A stretch of DNA of 64,000 bases from Pseudomonadota bacterium (GCA_023428245.1 JAEYYX010000021.1:1-64000); one strand, 5' to 3'; counted from the first letter of the stretch, positions 16,291 to 25,688 are shown. Program-made: numbers and translations. Notes: a model not told the origin generated them from the letters alone.

Positions 16291-17636
16291 GCGAGCCTCG
16301 GGGTGAAGAGCCGCGCATCTTCCGCGTTGCGGAGGTGTCGCGCGGCATCAAGCAGATCCTCGAACAGCGGACGGCCGGCCTGTGGGTCGAGGGCGAGATC
16401 GGAGGCGTTCAGCGTCCGGGGAGCGGTCACGTCTATTTTACGATCAAGGACGAGCTCGAAGAGGCAGCCCTCGATTGTGTCCTCTACAAGCGGGAGGCGA
16501 TGCGCTTTGGCCGCGCGATCGAGGAGGGGGCGCGCGTGGTCCTTCGAGGCAGAGCTACTCTCTACGCTCCTCGGGGGCGGCTGCAGTGGGTCTGCGACGT
16601 CGTTCGTCCAAGCGGGCGAGGAGCGCTCCTCGTCAAACTGGAAGAGCTCAAGCGCCGCCTCGCTGAAGAAGGGCTTTTCGATGCGAGCCGGAAGCGTCGC
16701 CTACCGACGACGCCGCGCGTGATTGGGGTGGTGACGAGCCGGACGGGCGCGGCCTTTCACGACATTTGTACTGTGGCGCTCAGACGGGCCCACGTCCGCA
16801 TCGTGCTGTCGGCCGCGACGGTGCAGGGTGAAGGAGCACCTCTCAGCATCATCCAGGCGCTCGATCGGCTCGAGGCGCTGCCCCAACTCGACGTCTTGAT
16901 CGTGGGACGAGGCGGCGGCGCCCAGGAGGACTTGCTCGCGTTCAGCGATGAGCGAGTCGTGAGGAGACTAGCCGCGACGCGCGTGCCGGTCGTCAGCGCC
17001 GTCGGCCATGAGATCGATCACTCGCTTGCTGATTTGGTCGCTGACGCTCGGGCCGCGACTCCTTCTCAGGCAGCAGAGATGGTTGTGTTCGATGCTTCCG
17101 AGCGCACTCAGACGCTGCGTTCTCTCGAGCGACGGCTCGCCCTCGCGCTAACCGCTCGCGTGCGCGAGCGCGCTGTGAAGCTGACGCGCCTCGAGAAACG
17201 ACTTGGCGATCCGCGCTTCGTGGTAGCGACCCACAGGCAGCACCTCGACGAACTCTCGGCAGACATGGCGCGCTGGATGCGGTTGATCCTCACCGAGGCC
17301 AAGAAGAACGAGCGAGAGCTCACGACCCGCCTCGAGCGGCGCCATCCGCGGACTGTCGTGCTCCACGCCCGCTCGCGGCTGCTCCCGCTCCATGGGCGCT
17401 TACGGAGCCAGGGGGAGCGCCTTGTCGAACAGAAGGGCGCTCCGCTCGGTGAGTTCTCCGCGCGTCTCGATGCTCTCTCTCCGCTCAAGGTGCTCGGACG
17501 CGGCTACGCAGTCGTGCTCAATCGACACGGCAAAGCGGTCCGCTCCGCGAGTGAGGTCTTTCCCGGGGAACGCCTCTCGATCCGCCTCAAGTCCGGAGAA
17601 ATTGCGGCGGAAGTCGTCGAGCCAAACGAGCCTTGA
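16287..17636 (+). CDS. xseA: Exodeoxyribonuclease VII large subunit
   Basis: About 449 residues. XseA with XseB degrades single-stranded DNA from both ends. An N-terminal OB-fold (IFRVAEVSRGIKQILEQRTAGLWVEGEI, GHVYFTIKD) is followed by the catalytic domain with GVVTSRTGAAFHDI, VLIVGRGGGAQEDL, VVSAVGHEIDHSLADLVADARAATPSQAAEM, and a helical C-terminal arm ending with LGRGYAVV. Start at 16287 (MSEPRGEE), where ATGA overlaps the upstream stop; the ORF from 16257 would overlap the previous gene by 34 bases. No xseB follows within the window, so the small subunit must be elsewhere. Confidence 0.92.
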   Translation: MSEPRGEEPRIFRVAEVSRGIKQILEQRTAGLWVEGEIGGVQRPGSGHVYFTIKDELEEAALDCVLYKREAMRFGRAIEEGARVVLRGRATLYAPRGRLQWVCDVVRPSGRGALLVKLEELKRRLAEEGLFDASRKRRLPTTPRVIGVVTSRTGAAFHDICTVALRRAHVRIVLSAATVQGEGAPLSIIQALDRLEALPQLDVLIVGRGGGAQEDLLAFSDERVVRRLAATRVPVVSAVGHEIDHSLADLVADARAATPSQAAEMVVFDASERTQTLRSLERRLALALTARVRERAVKLTRLEKRLGDPRFVVATHRQHLDELSADMARWMRLILTEAKKNERELTTRLERRHPRTVVLHARSRLLPLHGRLRSQGERLVEQKGAPLGEFSARLDALSPLKVLGRGYAVVLNRHGKAVRSASEVFPGERLSIRLKSGEIAAEVVEPNEP

Positions 17637-17795
17637 GCCGCCTCTTGGATCGTCGCTCAGGGGGTTGTGCGCAAATGGAGGAGCGAAATCGGAGTTGTCG
17701 CGATTTTTGAGATAGCTTCCTGTTGAATAGCGTCGAAAGTTCTGGCCAAGTGTCGCCCCTCGGAGGTGAGGGGCCTCGGTATCGGGAAATCACTC

Positions 17796-18680
17796 GTGAC
17801 TCAGTTCTTGCTTGTTGGCCATCCGGTAGGCCACTCGGTCTCACCCAGCATCCACTTCGCGGCTTACAAGGCCCTGGGGCGCTCGGACGCGCATTATTCC
17901 GTGCTCGACTGCCCGACCGAAGCTGACGTGCGCCGCGTCTTCGAGCGGCTGCGGAGCGGGGAGCTCGCGGGCGCGAACGTGACAGTGCCCCACAAGACGC
18001 TCGCTCTTTCCCTCGCCGATCGCGTTGACACATCGGCTCGCGACGTCGGAGCCGCCAATGTGCTCGCATGTATGCGGGGTGAGATCGTTGCCTACAACAC
18101 CGACGCGCCTGCTCTCGCGGAAGAGCTCCTCGAACTCATCCCGACCCCCTCATCAGGCGCGCTCATCGTGGGCAGTGGGGGCGCGGCACTGGCGGCTGCT
18201 GTCAGCGCCAAGTTGGCGGGCTTTGCGCCGATCTTGGTGACGGCGCGCCGCTTCTCGATCGGAGAAGATCCGCGCGGCTGGCCGCTTTCCGACGTCTTCG
18301 CGGAGCGCGGCGTCGAAGCGTGTCCGTGGCCGCTCGATGGACCGGACCAGTCGCCCCAAGCGCTCCTCGAGCGTGTCGAAATGGTGATTCAAGCTACGAG
18401 CGCGGGCATGAAAGGGACAGACTCGGGAGAAATGCTCACCGCGTTCGTTGGAACCGGTAGAGACCGAGCCTACTATGATCTTGTGTATAATCCTCCACTC
18501 ACGCCCTTCTTGCGAGCCGCGGAGGAGCGAGGCGCGCGCGCGCGCGGAGGTCTAGGCATGTTGGTTCGGCAAGCGGCCCGTGCGATTGAGATCTGGCTCG
18601 GCGAAAGGCCGGCACTCGAGCCGCTGTTTGCCGCGGCTGAGCAGGCGCTCGGCCTTCCTCCGCGGGCGGCAAAATCATGA
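17796..18680 (+). CDS. aroE: Shikimate 5-dehydrogenase
   Basis: About 294 residues. It reduces 3-dehydroshikimate to shikimate with NADPH in aromatic amino acid synthesis. The signature GHPVGHSVSPSIHFAAYKALG is at the N-terminus, GANVTVPHKTLAL carries the catalytic Lys, VGAANVL the substrate Asn, GSGGAALAAA the nucleotide fold and DLVYNPPLTPFL plus GLGMLVRQAARAIEIW the C-terminus. I chose the GTG at 17796 because family members begin only a few residues before the GHPVGHS motif; the GTG at 17766 is an alternative with GGAGG too close. It overlaps the glycogen gene by 4 bases. Confidence 0.9.
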   Translation: MTQFLLVGHPVGHSVSPSIHFAAYKALGRSDAHYSVLDCPTEADVRRVFERLRSGELAGANVTVPHKTLALSLADRVDTSARDVGAANVLACMRGEIVAYNTDAPALAEELLELIPTPSSGALIVGSGGAALAAAVSAKLAGFAPILVTARRFSIGEDPRGWPLSDVFAERGVEACPWPLDGPDQSPQALLERVEMVIQATSAGMKGTDSGEMLTAFVGTGRDRAYYDLVYNPPLTPFLRAAEERGARARGGLGMLVRQAARAIEIWLGERPALEPLFAAAEQALGLPPRAAKS

Positions 18681-20668
18681 GGGCAGATCGGAAGCGGGGC
18701 CCGGCTTGGAGGGGACCCGCTGACGGGCCTTGGCCCTGGGTTTCGGTGCAGGGCGACCTCACGAAGGCGGAGGGGGAGTGGATCACGACGAACGACTACG
18801 GGGCATACGCCGCGAGTACTGTCGCTCTCATGCACACGAGGCGCCATCACGCGCTTCTGGTCGTTCCTTGGCAGAAACGGGGCCCCCGCTACGTCATCTT
18901 GAGCCACGTCGAGACCGCCCTCGAGGTGCGTGGTCGCTTCTACCAAATGTCGACGCACCAGTTCCCGGGCGTCGCCCCCACGCCCGGCTATCGCTTCTTA
19001 GAGTCGTTCCATCAAGACCCCTTGCCCCGTTGGGTTTTCCGGGTCGCGGGCGGGACCCTCGAGCGAACTGTGAGTCTGGTCCGCGGCTCACCAGCGGTCA
19101 TCCTGTCCTTCCATTGGTCGGGGCCCGATCCGGCGCGGCTGCTCTTGCGTCCGCTGATGCCGATGCGCCCGGAGCATCAGCTCTGTCGTGAGTACGGCAG
19201 TGTGCGCCAGGAGGTCATCCTGCGCTCCGGTGAGGTCGAGGTTCAGCCCGATCCCGCCTTGCCCGCGGTGCGCTTCCGTCATCGCGGCGTGTTCATGGGG
19301 TCGCCCGATTGGTGGCGTCAGTTCGAATACCTCGATGATCGCGGGCGCTACTTAGATTTCCGTGAGGACATGTGGACTCCGGGAATCTTTGAGGTCCAGC
19401 TTCAGCCCCAGGGGCGCACGGAGCTCATGGCCTTCGTCGGTGATCCTCCGCAAGGCGAGCCGATGCGGCTCGTGCTCGAGGCCGCAGAGCATCGTATCGC
19501 CGAAGATCCTGGCCAGGAAAGCGCACCAGGTATTCGACTGCTCCGGATCGCTGTCGATAGTTTCCGTGTCGGTGCTCAGAACGAGATCGTTGCTGGCTAT
19601 CCTTGGCATGACGTTTGGACCCGGGATCACCTCCTCGCCCTGCCTGGGATCTTCTTGGCCGCCGGTCGCCCGGAAGACGCTGCCATCGCGCTCCGCACAG
19701 TGATCCAGACCATGGAAGGCGGTCTGATCCCCGAGCGTCCGAGGGGCGGCGAAGGCTCGAGACCTTGTGTCGACGCGTCCTTGTGGGCGTTCTTGATGAG
19801 TCAGCGCGTGCTCAGCTCATTGCCCGAAGGCGCGGCCAAGGATGGGCTCGCTCGCTTCCTGCTCCCCGCTTTGCGCGCGATCCATCAGACGATCAAGGGC
19901 GGAAGCGACTTCGCCTGGCTCTCAGCAGAGGGCCTGCTCGTATTGAATGGCTTCGGGCCTCACACTTGGATGGACGCGACTATCGAAGGTGTCCCGGTCA
20001 CGCCGCGGGATGGAGCATGCATTGAGATCCAGGCGCTGTGGGTCGAAGCCTGTCGCATCTTGGCGAAGCTCGCGGCCGAGCTGGGGGACGCCCAGACCAG
20101 CGCAGAAGTGGACAGTGACGCCGCGCGTGGAGCGAGCGCTTTTCGCGATAGCTTCGTGCTTGGGCAGTGGAACTATCCTCCGGACCGCGTGTCCGAGGGC
20201 CGGGATTTCGCCTCCGGTTGGGTGGACAGGTCGATTCGCCCGAACGCACTGATCGCGCTGGCCGTCTGTCCTTCGCTTTTTGAAGCGACCGAGCGGCGGG
20301 AGATCTTGGCCTGCGTCGAGACTTTCCTTTTGACGCCCCGGGGCATCCGGACGCTCGATCCTCGCGATCCGAACTACATCGCGAGCGCTGGCGGGACGAT
20401 CGCGGATCGACTCCGCGCAGCACACCAAGGCTCCGCCTGGCCTCACCTGCTCCTCTTCTACGTGCGGGCGAAACTGCACGAGTACCCCGAGGCAAGGGAT
20501 GAGCTGGTGACGCTCATCAGCGACGTGCTCCAGGTGGGCATTGCCTTTGGCTACGTGGGACAAATGGTGGACGGCGATCCTCCGCATACCTGGCGCGGGA
20601 GCCCCGCCTACGCCGTCGCGAATGCCATGCTGCTCGAGGCGCTGCGGCTCGAGCTCCACGTTCCATAG
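18677..20668 (+). CDS. Glycogen debranching enzyme, amylo-alpha-1,6-glucosidase type (GH133-like)
   Basis: 663 residues. An N-terminal beta-sandwich domain of about 300 residues (TTNDYGAYAASTVALMHTRRHHALLVVP is the family opening, GRFYQMSTHQFPGV follows) precedes an alpha/alpha-toroid amylo-alpha-1,6-glucosidase domain with HDVWTRDHLLALPGIFLAAGR, then GFGPHTWMDATIEGVPVTPRDGACIEIQALWVEA, where the Asp and Glu residues are expected to be catalytic. It hydrolyses alpha-1,6 branch points of glycogen. It overlaps aroE by 4 bases, an unusual neighbour, so co-expression rather than function links them. No signal peptide. Confidence 0.88.
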   Translation: MRADRKRGPAWRGPADGPWPWVSVQGDLTKAEGEWITTNDYGAYAASTVALMHTRRHHALLVVPWQKRGPRYVILSHVETALEVRGRFYQMSTHQFPGVAPTPGYRFLESFHQDPLPRWVFRVAGGTLERTVSLVRGSPAVILSFHWSGPDPARLLLRPLMPMRPEHQLCREYGSVRQEVILRSGEVEVQPDPALPAVRFRHRGVFMGSPDWWRQFEYLDDRGRYLDFREDMWTPGIFEVQLQPQGRTELMAFVGDPPQGEPMRLVLEAAEHRIAEDPGQESAPGIRLLRIAVDSFRVGAQNEIVAGYPWHDVWTRDHLLALPGIFLAAGRPEDAAIALRTVIQTMEGGLIPERPRGGEGSRPCVDASLWAFLMSQRVLSSLPEGAAKDGLARFLLPALRAIHQTIKGGSDFAWLSAEGLLVLNGFGPHTWMDATIEGVPVTPRDGACIEIQALWVEACRILAKLAAELGDAQTSAEVDSDAARGASAFRDSFVLGQWNYPPDRVSEGRDFASGWVDRSIRPNALIALAVCPSLFEATERREILACVETFLLTPRGIRTLDPRDPNYIASAGGTIADRLRAAHQGSAWPHLLLFYVRAKLHEYPEARDELVTLISDVLQVGIAFGYVGQMVDGDPPHTWRGSPAYAVANAMLLEALRLELHVP

Positions 20669-20721
20669 CGTCTCCCTTCGCGAGGCGCTTTCATCAAGCG
20701 GCGGCCTTGTCGGGTCCTACG

Positions 20722-20753
20722 AAAAGAGCTCACCCGCCTCGGCGGGTGAGCTC
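20722..20753 (-). terminator. Intrinsic terminator of hflK-hflC
   Basis: A perfect 13-base stem (GAGCTCACCCGCC, 20726-20738, with GGCGGGTGAGCTC, 20741-20753) is followed on the minus strand by TTTT (plus AAAA at 20722-20725). It lies between the convergent ends of the debranching enzyme gene and hflC, and may also work partly for the plus-strand gene. Confidence 0.85.
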
Positions 20754-20779
20754 CGAATGCGCTCAAGAGAACCCGGGGG

Positions 20780-21622
20780 TTACTTCGAGAGGGGCGCGAG
20801 CAGTTCGCTCTTCGTCGACAGGACGAGCTCGGTGTCTGCGTCGATGGCGTCGTAGGCCTCGAGGGTCCGAACGAAGGCGAAGAACTCAGGATCTTTGCCA
20901 TGCGATTGCGCATAGATCTGGACGCTTTGCGCTTCGCCTTCACCACGGGTCGTCTCGGCGATCTCGTAGGCCTTGGCCAGGATGATCGCCTTCTCCTTGT
21001 CCGTTTCCGCCATGATCTTCTGGGCCTCTTCGCCGCCCTCCGAGCGATAACGTTTGGCCATCCGTTCGCGCTCCGCGCGCATACGTTGGAACACGCTCTC
21101 CTGGACCTCGCTCGGGAGATCGGCGCGCACGATGCGCACGTCGAGCAGCTCGATGCCGAGCTGAGCCAAAGGACCTTTGGCGTGCTCGGTGACGCGATCG
21201 GTGAGCAGCTGACGCTTACTGCCGACGATGTCGCCGAAGTTGTGACTGGCGATCTCGCGGCGGAGCTCGCTGTTGACGATATCGCCGAGGCGCGCCTTCG
21301 CTTCGACCTCGTGCTGGACGGTCTTAAAGAACAGGATCGGATCTTTGATCCGCCAGCGGCTGACCGGATCGGCGACGAGGCGCTTCTTGTCGAGAGTCAG
21401 GTATTCGGCGGGCGGCGTATCGCTGCCCAAAATCCGCTTGTCCATGCGGTGCACCGTCTCCATGAACGGTACCTTCCACTTCGGACCAGGCGCGGTCACG
21501 CTGTAACGGTATTCACCGAACTTGGTCACGATGCCCTGTTCCCCTTCGCCGATGACGTAGAAGGAGTCGAGGCCGAGCCACAGCAACGCGGCGATCACGA
21601 TGACGAGGGAGCTTCGGTTCAT
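20780..21622 (-). CDS. hflC: HflC, subunit of the HflKC complex that regulates FtsH
   Basis: 280 residues. One N-terminal membrane anchor (SLVIVIAALLWLGLDSFYV) precedes a SPFH/band-7 domain starting IGEGEQGIVTKFGEY. Family landmarks are WKVPFMETVHRMDKRI, NSELRREIA and the helical ERERMAKRYRSEGGEEAQKIMAETDKE segment. HflC with HflK forms a membrane cage around the FtsH protease and limits its action. It is translated with hflK: ATGA overlap at 21619-21622. FtsH itself is not in this window. Confidence 0.92.
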   Translation of the reverse strand: MNRSSLVIVIAALLWLGLDSFYVIGEGEQGIVTKFGEYRYSVTAPGPKWKVPFMETVHRMDKRILGSDTPPAEYLTLDKKRLVADPVSRWRIKDPILFFKTVQHEVEAKARLGDIVNSELRREIASHNFGDIVGSKRQLLTDRVTEHAKGPLAQLGIELLDVRIVRADLPSEVQESVFQRMRAERERMAKRYRSEGGEEAQKIMAETDKEKAIILAKAYEIAETTRGEGEAQSVQIYAQSHGKDPEFFAFVRTLEAYDAIDADTELVLSTKSELLAPLSK

Positions 21623-22623
21623 TGTGCGTCTCCTGACTTCTCGAGGGTCGCGGGGCGACGATTACCGCCGATGGGGAGGAAGGGGAGCGTGCTCCCGCTC
21701 AAGCTGCCGTCGATGATGGTTTTCTTCTGGACGCGGGTGAGAACCTGCTCGAGGGTCTCGATCGAAAGGCGTTTGCGAGTGACGCCTTCCGCCTTTTTGT
21801 ATTCGGCGTAGACGGCGTCGAAGCGTCGCGCGTCACCCTGCGCCTTGAGTACACGTTCCTCGCGGAACGCTTCCGCCTCGCGCATCTGCTTCTCGGCTTC
21901 GCCGCGAGCGCGCGGGATAACGTCTTCTTGATAGCCGCGGGCTTGGTTGATGAGCTCTTCTTTCTTCTCGCGAGCTCGTACGACCTCGTGAAACGCATCG
22001 CGCACCTGGGCGGGAGGATCGACGCTCTGCAGCTTGACCTCCGTGATGGTGATGCCGCTCTGGTAGTCGTCCATGAGCTTCTGGAGCAGGGCACGGGTGT
22101 CTTCCTGAACGAGACCACGGCCCTTGGTGATGGCGTCGTCGATCGTCGTCTGTCCGATGATGCCGCGCAGGGCGACCTCGGCGCTCGAGCGGAGCGCCTC
22201 TTCGGGTGCCGCGAGCCGGAACAGGTACTTGCTCGGCTCCGAGACCCGGTACTGCACGATCATGTGAGCCTCGACCATGTTTTCGTCGCCCGTCAGCATG
22301 AGCGCTTCGGTGGGCTTCGGTTGGTCGCCGCGGAAACCGACCTCGATGCGGCGGATCCGCGAGACGTTCACGATGTCGACCTTTTGGACGAGGGGGATGC
22401 GGAAATGGAGACCGGGATCGGCCCGCCCCGACTCTCTCCCGAGCGTCCGGATCACCGCAATTTCACCCGCCTCGACCTGGTAAAAGCTGCTCACCAGAGC
22501 GAGCAGGATCGCGAGGATGAGCACGATGGGTCCGAGACGAAACGCGCGGCGGCTCGTCTGCCCCATGAAACTTGAGAAGAGATCTACCGGATCTCGCGGC
22601 GATCTACCGTTTCTGCCAGCCAT
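21619..22623 (-). CDS. hflK: HflK, subunit of the HflKC complex
   Basis: 334 residues. The N-terminus is charged, followed by one membrane segment (GPIVLILAILLALVSSFY) and a SPFH domain with VEAGEIAVIRTLGRES, GLHFRIPLVQKVDIVNV, TGDENMVEAHMIVQYRV and a long helix of Arg/Glu/Ala repeats (EKKEELINQARGYQEDVIPRARGEA). HflK lies first in the operon as in other bacteria. The C-terminus ends in the usual unstructured tail. There is little non-coding sequence upstream, with a hairpin between it and the DUF3293 gene. Confidence 0.92.
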   Translation of the reverse strand: MAGRNGRSPRDPVDLFSSFMGQTSRRAFRLGPIVLILAILLALVSSFYQVEAGEIAVIRTLGRESGRADPGLHFRIPLVQKVDIVNVSRIRRIEVGFRGDQPKPTEALMLTGDENMVEAHMIVQYRVSEPSKYLFRLAAPEEALRSSAEVALRGIIGQTTIDDAITKGRGLVQEDTRALLQKLMDDYQSGITITEVKLQSVDPPAQVRDAFHEVVRAREKKEELINQARGYQEDVIPRARGEAEKQMREAEAFREERVLKAQGDARRFDAVYAEYKKAEGVTRKRLSIETLEQVLTRVQKKTIIDGSLSGSTLPFLPIGGNRRPATLEKSGDAQ

Positions 22624-22680
22624 TGTCTGGACCCTAGCATTCCCGGCCCCGCAAGGAAGGGCGGGCGTGAGCGGGCGGAG

Positions 22681-22704
22681 AGCCGCTCCCTCTTAGGAGC
22701 GGCT
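22681..22704 (-). terminator. Hairpin after the two-component/DUF3293 operon
   Basis: AGCCGCTCC (22681-22689) pairs exactly with GGAGCGGCT (22696-22704) around a 6-base loop. It lies 37 bases past the DUF3293 stop and before hflK. It has no T run, so termination is likely but weaker than at 20722-20753. Confidence 0.5.
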
Positions 22705-22740
22705 GTCACTGTCGCTCGAGGCGGACACGCTCGAGGTCGT

Positions 22741-23208
22741 CTATTGGCGGACCCGGAAGAAGCCGGGGAACGAGGTGCCGATTTCGTCGCAGGTCGGATC
22801 GGTGACGATCAGCTCAGGGCGGCCTTCCTCGCTGTAGATGATCGAGTTCTGCCGGAACGTCCGCCCAAAGTGGATCGCCTCGTCGCGATCGATGCCGTGA
22901 ACGAGCCAAGAAGGCTCACGCCAGGACCCCTCGGGATCGTCCTCGAAGCCAACACAGGCGTCGACCCGATAGCAGCCGAGGATCAAGAGCTCGCGCATCA
23001 CCTGATGGCGTTGCTCGTTCACCTTGCGCGGCAAGAGCATCGAGCGCGGGTTATAGGCGGTGACGATAGCGAGCTTGCCCTTGAGCAGCTTCGGGAGCTC
23101 GTCCGTCGGGCCGGGCTTTTGGCCGTCGAGAGAGACGCGGAGGGTTCCCTCGGCCGAGGGCAGTTCGTAAATCGTGCCGAAGTAGGCTCGGAGTAGCGTC
23201 TGATCCAT
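22741..23208 (-). CDS. DUF3293 family protein
   Basis: 155 residues, cytoplasmic. DUF3293 landmarks are AIVTAYNPRSMLLPRKVNEQRHQVMRELL, WLVHGIDRDEAIHFGRTFRQNSIIY and the C-terminal VTDP. The family's function is unknown. It ends a three-gene operon (sensor kinase, response regulator, this gene), 1 base after the regulator, so it is expressed under the same control as the two-component system. Confidence 0.8.
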   Translation of the reverse strand: MDQTLLRAYFGTIYELPSAEGTLRVSLDGQKPGPTDELPKLLKGKLAIVTAYNPRSMLLPRKVNEQRHQVMRELLILGCYRVDACVGFEDDPEGSWREPSWLVHGIDRDEAIHFGRTFRQNSIIYSEEGRPELIVTDPTCDEIGTSFPGFFRVRQ

Positions 23209-23209
23209 C

Positions 23210-23911
23210 TTACGAGCCGAATCGGTAGCCTACGCCCCGGACGGTGAGCAAGTGGGTGGGATTGGTGGGGTCAGGCTCCAGTTTCGAGCGCAGCTGCAGG
23301 ATGAAGTTGTCGATGGTGCGCAGCGTCCCGTGGTGTTTCGGGCCCCAAACTCGGGTCTGAATGTCCTCCCGGGACAGCGCCGTGCCTGGTTTCGCGGCGA
23401 GGCACCAAAGCACGTCGAACTCGGTCGCTGTCAGCTCGACAGGGGCGCCCGCGCGCGTGACCTCGCGCTTCTTCGGATCGATGACGAGCTCGCCCACGCG
23501 CAGGGGACGCTCGGCGGCGGCGCGGGCCTCGGTGGATTCTTTGCTCCGGCGGAGCACCGCGTTGATGCGCGCGAGCAGCTCCGCGAGGCCGAAGGGCTTC
23601 GTGATGTAGTCCTCGGCCCCGAGATTCAGGCCCATGACTTTGTCCGTTTCGGTGCCGAGAGCGCTCAGCATGATCACGGGCACGCGCGAGCCAGCTCCGC
23701 GGATGCCTTGGATGACCTCGAAGCCATTCTGCTTCGGGAGCATGATGTCCAGGATCACGAGATCGGGCTCACGGGTGCGGAACTCTTCGAGCCCAGCATC
23801 GCCGTCGTTCACGGTAGTCACAGAGAAGCCCTCAGCTTCGAGGTTCAGCTTGAGCCCGAGCGAGATGCTCTCGTCGTCTTCGATGATGAGGATGTGTGTG
23901 CGGTCGTTCAT
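23210..23911 (-). CDS. OmpR/PhoB-type response regulator
   Basis: 233 residues. The receiver domain (2-120) has the acidic pocket EDDE, the phospho-acceptor Asp55 in LVILDIMLP, and Lys in ITKPF. A winged-helix DNA-binding domain (about 145-232) has ELTATEFDVLWCLAAKPGTALSREDI, RTIDNFILQLRSKLE and the terminal RGVGYRF. It is a transcription factor activated by phosphorylation, most likely by the kinase whose gene overlaps it by 4 bases. Confidence 0.92.
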   Translation of the reverse strand: MNDRTHILIIEDDESISLGLKLNLEAEGFSVTTVNDGDAGLEEFRTREPDLVILDIMLPKQNGFEVIQGIRGAGSRVPVIMLSALGTETDKVMGLNLGAEDYITKPFGLAELLARINAVLRRSKESTEARAAAERPLRVGELVIDPKKREVTRAGAPVELTATEFDVLWCLAAKPGTALSREDIQTRVWGPKHHGTLRTIDNFILQLRSKLEPDPTNPTHLLTVRGVGYRFGS

Positions 23912-24888
23912 CGGCCTGGGGGCGGTGGCGGCGTTGAGTCACCTTGACCTTTGGAGGAATGGGACGATTTCGCCGAGGACTCAAACTTCGGGATCACCAG
24001 GGAAAAGGTAGTACCTTGGCCCGGGCGGCTCGAGAGTTCAACGCGCCCACCGTGGGCTTTCAAGACGTGATGCACGATGGCAAGGCCCAGGCCGGAGCCC
24101 TCCTTTTCGCGGGAGAGCCGATCGTCCACGCGGTAGAATTTCTGGAAGATGCGCTTGTGCTCGGCGAGCGGAATGCCCTCGCCGTTGTCGGTCACCGAGA
24201 CGTACACCGAACGCGCAGATTCTGCACAGCGGAGCGTGACGCGGCAGGGCTGTCCTCCGTATTTCGCAGCATTGGTCAAGAGATTCAGGATGGCGTCGGA
24301 AAGCGCGCCGCGATCAGCGAAGATCTGGATGGATTCGGGAGGGTAGGCGACGTCGAACTCGACATGCCTTCGCTTGCGCGTCGTCTCAAAGGCTTCGACT
24401 GCCATGTGCACGACCGAGCGCAGATCTGTTTTCACTTTGTGAAACTCGCGAAGCCCGCTTTCCATCCGGCCCCAGTCGAGGAGTCGATCGATGAGCTCGG
24501 CGAGGCGCGTGCTTTCCCGCTCGAGGGCTTCGATGCACTGGGCTTCGGTCTCGGGGTTCCCCCGGCGGCGCGAGAGCGTCTCGGTGAACAGGCGGATCGA
24601 GGTCAGCGGCGTGCGCAGCTCGTGGCTCACTTTCGAGACGAAATCGCTCTGCAATCTTGAAATATTCGCTTCCCGCCGCACAAAAACCCAAACCAAGATG
24701 ACGCCGGTGATGGTGGCGCCCGAGAGGGCAAGCACTAAGATCCCCATCAAGACGTTGGCCTCGATCCCGCCCAAGAAGAGGAGTACCACTCCGAGCGCGA
24801 GCAGGAGCGCGGTCGGCACGACCCCGAGCAACAAGAGCAGCACGACGATACGGCGGTAGCCGAGATCGGGGAGCTCTCTCGAACGCAT
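23908..24888 (-). CDS. Membrane sensor histidine kinase (PhoR-like)
   Basis: About 326 residues from the ATG at 24888. Two N-terminal membrane segments (VVLLLLLGVVPTALLLALGV, VLMGILVLALSGATITGVILVWVF) are close together, with no large periplasmic sensor. The HisKA domain has VSHELRTPLTSIRLFTETL (His89), and the HATPase domain has NLLTNAAKYG, DNGEGIP and GSGLGLAIV. A longer frame runs to 24987, but this would read 100 bases into the divergent PDZ gene; the two starts share the palindrome CATG at 24886-24889. It pairs with the response regulator downstream. Confidence 0.88.
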   Translation of the reverse strand: MRSRELPDLGYRRIVVLLLLLGVVPTALLLALGVVLLFLGGIEANVLMGILVLALSGATITGVILVWVFVRREANISRLQSDFVSKVSHELRTPLTSIRLFTETLSRRRGNPETEAQCIEALERESTRLAELIDRLLDWGRMESGLREFHKVKTDLRSVVHMAVEAFETTRKRRHVEFDVAYPPESIQIFADRGALSDAILNLLTNAAKYGGQPCRVTLRCAESARSVYVSVTDNGEGIPLAEHKRIFQKFYRVDDRLSREKEGSGLGLAIVHHVLKAHGGRVELSSRPGQGTTFSLVIPKFESSAKSSHSSKGQGDSTPPPPPGR

Positions 24889-25567
24889 GGAAACGAGTTT
24901 ACCAGAGACCCCGGCCAAAGCCTCCCCGAGCGCGCGGACGCGTCTGCGCACCGGTCTTGCCGTGGTGCTGCTCGGCGCGTGTGGCATTTGGGGCGCGCGC
25001 GAGGTTCAAGACGCGCTCATCCAGCAGGCGAGCGCTCGCGCATCCGAGGCGCTGCTCTTCTTGGACCGGTGGCTGGCTGAGGCTCGAGCCTCGGGGGAAG
25101 AAGAAGAGATGCCGGGAGGAGCGGAGGTCCGCGCGCCGCCCTTCGAGGTCCTTTCTGAGAGCGCCCCAAATGGGCCTGCTGCCCGGCTTGCCCGCACCCC
25201 GGACGTGATCTCGGTGCCGCCGGCGCGCGTGCTCGATTGGGTGCGCGCGAAAAAGATCCCGAAGGGACGTGTGGCGCTCGCGTCTCCCTGGCTCCCAGCA
25301 GGGATCGCGATCGGGGGCATCTCGCGCTTCGGCCTCGGCCTCGTCGAGAGCGACCGGCTGGTGCGCGTCGAGGGGGCGCCGGTGACGGACGCGAGCCAGG
25401 TCATCAGTGCGGTGCTCTCGGCCCTCGGCCGGGGGGCGTCCCAGATCAGCGGTGAGTTCGTGCGCGCGACGGAGCGGGGGCCGCGGACGATCCGTCTCAT
25501 TGTTCATTTGCCGACGCCGCGTGAGCTCGAGGCCGTGCTCGAAGAGTCGGAAAAGGCCGCGCCTTAG
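24887..25567 (+). CDS. Membrane-anchored PDZ-like protein (GspC-like)
   Basis: 226 residues. One hydrophobic segment near the N-terminus (TGLAVVLLGACGIWGA) acts as an anchor or signal; the rest should be periplasmic. Residues about 140-215 look like a PDZ domain (IAIGGISRFGLGLVESDRLVRVEGAPVTDASQVISAVLSAL), as in GspC of type II secretion. A middle region is Glu/Ala-rich. The family name is tentative; a gspC assignment would need the rest of the cluster. The ATG at 24887 shares the CATG with the kinase's start. Confidence 0.65.
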   Translation: METSLPETPAKASPSARTRLRTGLAVVLLGACGIWGAREVQDALIQQASARASEALLFLDRWLAEARASGEEEEMPGGAEVRAPPFEVLSESAPNGPAARLARTPDVISVPPARVLDWVRAKKIPKGRVALASPWLPAGIAIGGISRFGLGLVESDRLVRVEGAPVTDASQVISAVLSALGRGASQISGEFVRATERGPRTIRLIVHLPTPRELEAVLEESEKAAP

Positions 25568-25688
25568 GCTCTGCAGGACCTTCACGCACCGAGAGCGGGA
25601 GCACTCGAGATCGGTGCTTCGAAAGCCCAGGGCGCGGGCAATGCCCCAGGTTTGCGCTTCCGCGTCGGACGCGCTAGCCGCGGTAGCG

